Positions 62,632 to 64,000 of a stretch of DNA of 64,000 bases are shown here, piece by piece (positions within the stretch are counted from its first letter, which is position 1; every line of letters starts with the position of its first letter). Location: the NCBI GenBank assembly GCA_037127315.1, contig JBBBDQ010000350.1, positions 4,071,001 to 4,135,000 on the forward strand, written 5' to 3'. This DNA is from Ascarosepion bandense. Its lineage: Eukaryota > Mollusca > Cephalopoda > Sepiida > Sepiidae. The notes beneath the pieces were generated by a model. It worked only from the letters and a program-made list of their open reading frames with translations. It was not told where the DNA came from and made no database searches. Made by a program: the position numbers and the translations under genes.

Positions 62632-62757
62632 CAGCACTTGAAGATTGTGTTGTGCATGAAACTCTGAGTTGTGTTACCGCAAGGAATAATATGTATATTT
62701 ATTAATATATAATTTCATTGAGCACTATTTTATTAACACCAGTACTCAGTATATATA
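62632..62757. repeat. Repeat end with degenerate hammerhead-like box
   Basis: CTTGAAGATTGTGTTGTGCA then TGAAACTC, followed inverted by CATTGAGCACTATTTTATTA. Same pair of words as at 15835 and 30500. Confidence 0.55.
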
Positions 62758-62859
62758 CATATGGACATATACAAGGTACAAGAATTTTTGATCCTCGACG
62801 ATTAAAAATGATTCACTGAACCAAGAGACTCCTATAAATTCTAATTTGTAGCTTCCCTG

Positions 62860-63250
62860 TGCCTTTTCTATAAATACATTCATGGCAAGTGTTCTAATGA
62901 ACTTTTCTCTATGATAGATTTTATGAATTTAAGTTAAGATTGGTGGCAATGTCTTATCATTTTACTGTTGAAATGGTGAGCTGTAACCAACAGCAAATTC
63001 TATGCAAACAGTTACTTCTCTAGTACTTCTTTGCTTGTGGAACTCTATTCTGCCTTCTTGCTTTTCAAGTCAGCATTGATTTTCAAAAATCTTAATGCAG
63101 TGTCAATTGTTATCTTCTGTCTACTTTATTCTTTCTCTTATTTTTCTCTCTCCTTAATCATGTTTTTTCTTGTATTCTTTCCAACTTGGTAACAGCTTGT
63201 CTTAGTGGCTTTATTACCTTGTTTGGGATAAAAAGACAAAAAATAATTTA
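62860..63250 (+). mobile_element. LINE 3' end
   Basis: Aligns with 22256-22605 and 49560-49915; ends GTGGCTTTATTACCTTGTTT followed by GGGATAAAAAG. Confidence 0.7.
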
Positions 63251-63540
63251 AAAATTGATCCATCATTTTATAGACTCTTACATGAGTCCCTTAGTTTCTT
63301 ATTTGCTCTTCGGAATCACTGTTTGAACAAGAAACAAAAAAAAGTTTTGGCAGTTGCAGTTCTCATGCAGTTTTTTCTACATTAAAACAAGTGCCTCATC
63401 AACTCTACCTGTTTCTAGCTGAGCCAACAATAAAATTAAAGGTTAAAAGCATCTTCAAGTAAAAGAAACCCACAGGTCTTAACAAAGAAAATTCTACTTC
63501 AAGCTGCATGGATTGACGTTACACAATCACAAAGAACTGT
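63251..63540. other. No gene seen
   Basis: Nothing recognised. Confidence 0.4.
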
Positions 63541-63815
63541 CAGTCGGTTAAGTGCCATACGTGATACACACTTGGGCGATCATGTCTCGAAAGAGACATG
63601 ACTGACTGAGCAGAAGATTATGCCATAGTATGTTGCCATTGCTTTCTGCGGAAGACTGGTTGCCGACTAAGGCTACAGAACCCAATCTGTCCTATTAATT
63701 AACCCATAACTGGAGGGAAGAGACAGATTAATACCTTTCCCAAGGGTATTTGTGCGTAAGTGAATGACTGGAATTCGAACTCGGCTTCCCGATTTCTCGT
63801 TCTGAGCCAACTGTA
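63541..63815 (-). mobile_element. OR-type SINE
   Basis: Minus-strand copy with full body and box B; the head is truncated after GAGCCAACTGTACC. Confidence 0.8.
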
Positions 63816-64000
63816 CCAAATAAAAAAAACCACATCTCTTAAGGACTGCCAACATCAGCAACAAATAAAATGGATAGCACTTGAAGAAAAGAAAAAATAA
63901 TGACACAATCAAGATGTTGACATTCCAAACTACTTCAAACAAAAGCTTAGAAAGAAAAACCCCCATCAATACTGGAAAGAGCAATAACTGGACTTGAGAA
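63816..64000. other. No feature seen
   Basis: End of window; nothing recognised. Confidence 0.4.

Noticed and set aside
4881..63815. tRNA genes at SINE heads
   Set aside because: Box A and B are present but the acceptor and anticodon stems do not fold into a credible tRNA and all are followed by SINE bodies.

Overview
The window is eukaryotic nuclear DNA, AT-rich and packed with interspersed repeats. The repeat content (tRNA-headed SINEs of the octopus OR type, a CATC-type cephalopod SINE, 5S rRNA-derived composite SINEs, Penelope-like elements, several LINE families and very long (AT)n tracts) together with large introns with GT-AG borders points to a coleoid cephalopod, most likely Octopus. 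There are no operons, phage genes or CRISPR arrays. The taxon is an inference from repeat families remembered, not from a database search.

The only host gene recognised with confidence runs left to right from 6,827 to 33,437. Nine exons encode the last 550 residues of a pyruvate dehydrogenase phosphatase regulatory subunit (PDPR). Splice sites, phases and the stop codon all agree across the nine exons. The N-terminal FAD-binding part lies upstream, outside the window. The protein is a mitochondrial relative of dimethylglycine and sarcosine dehydrogenases that tunes the phosphatase which reactivates the pyruvate dehydrogenase complex. A 3' UTR with AATAAA follows.

Left flank (1-6,090): a broken Ty3/gypsy element (gag to integrase) and an inverted integrase tail of the same family, interleaved with three fragments of an unrelated host-type gene that looks like an SPFH/band-7 membrane protein, plus inverted repeat arms. 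Introns of PDPR (6,952-33,023): nested SINEs, two mariner MITEs, a Jockey-like LINE, a 775-bp SINE made of three 5S rRNA-like units plus a tRNA-like unit with a perfect 12-bp target duplication, a Penelope-like element, a DD37D mariner, long hairpins and three copies of a ~700-bp retroelement tail.

Right flank (33,900-64,000): no confident host gene. It holds decayed LINEs on both strands, a 13-unit satellite with an exact 115-bp period made of two sequence variants, fold-back elements, a complete but dead DD34D mariner with intact ends, a Penelope-like remnant with a GIY-YIG region and, about 0.5 kb after it, a hammerhead ribozyme-like sequence with all three core boxes and a 6-bp stem II. 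One weak candidate exon lies on the minus strand near 53.2 kb.

The most unusual signals are (i) the trimeric 5S/tRNA composite SINE, (ii) hammerhead-like cores in at least four places, including one inside a tRNA-headed SINE, and (iii) the SPFH-like gene fragments carried beside the gypsy copies.
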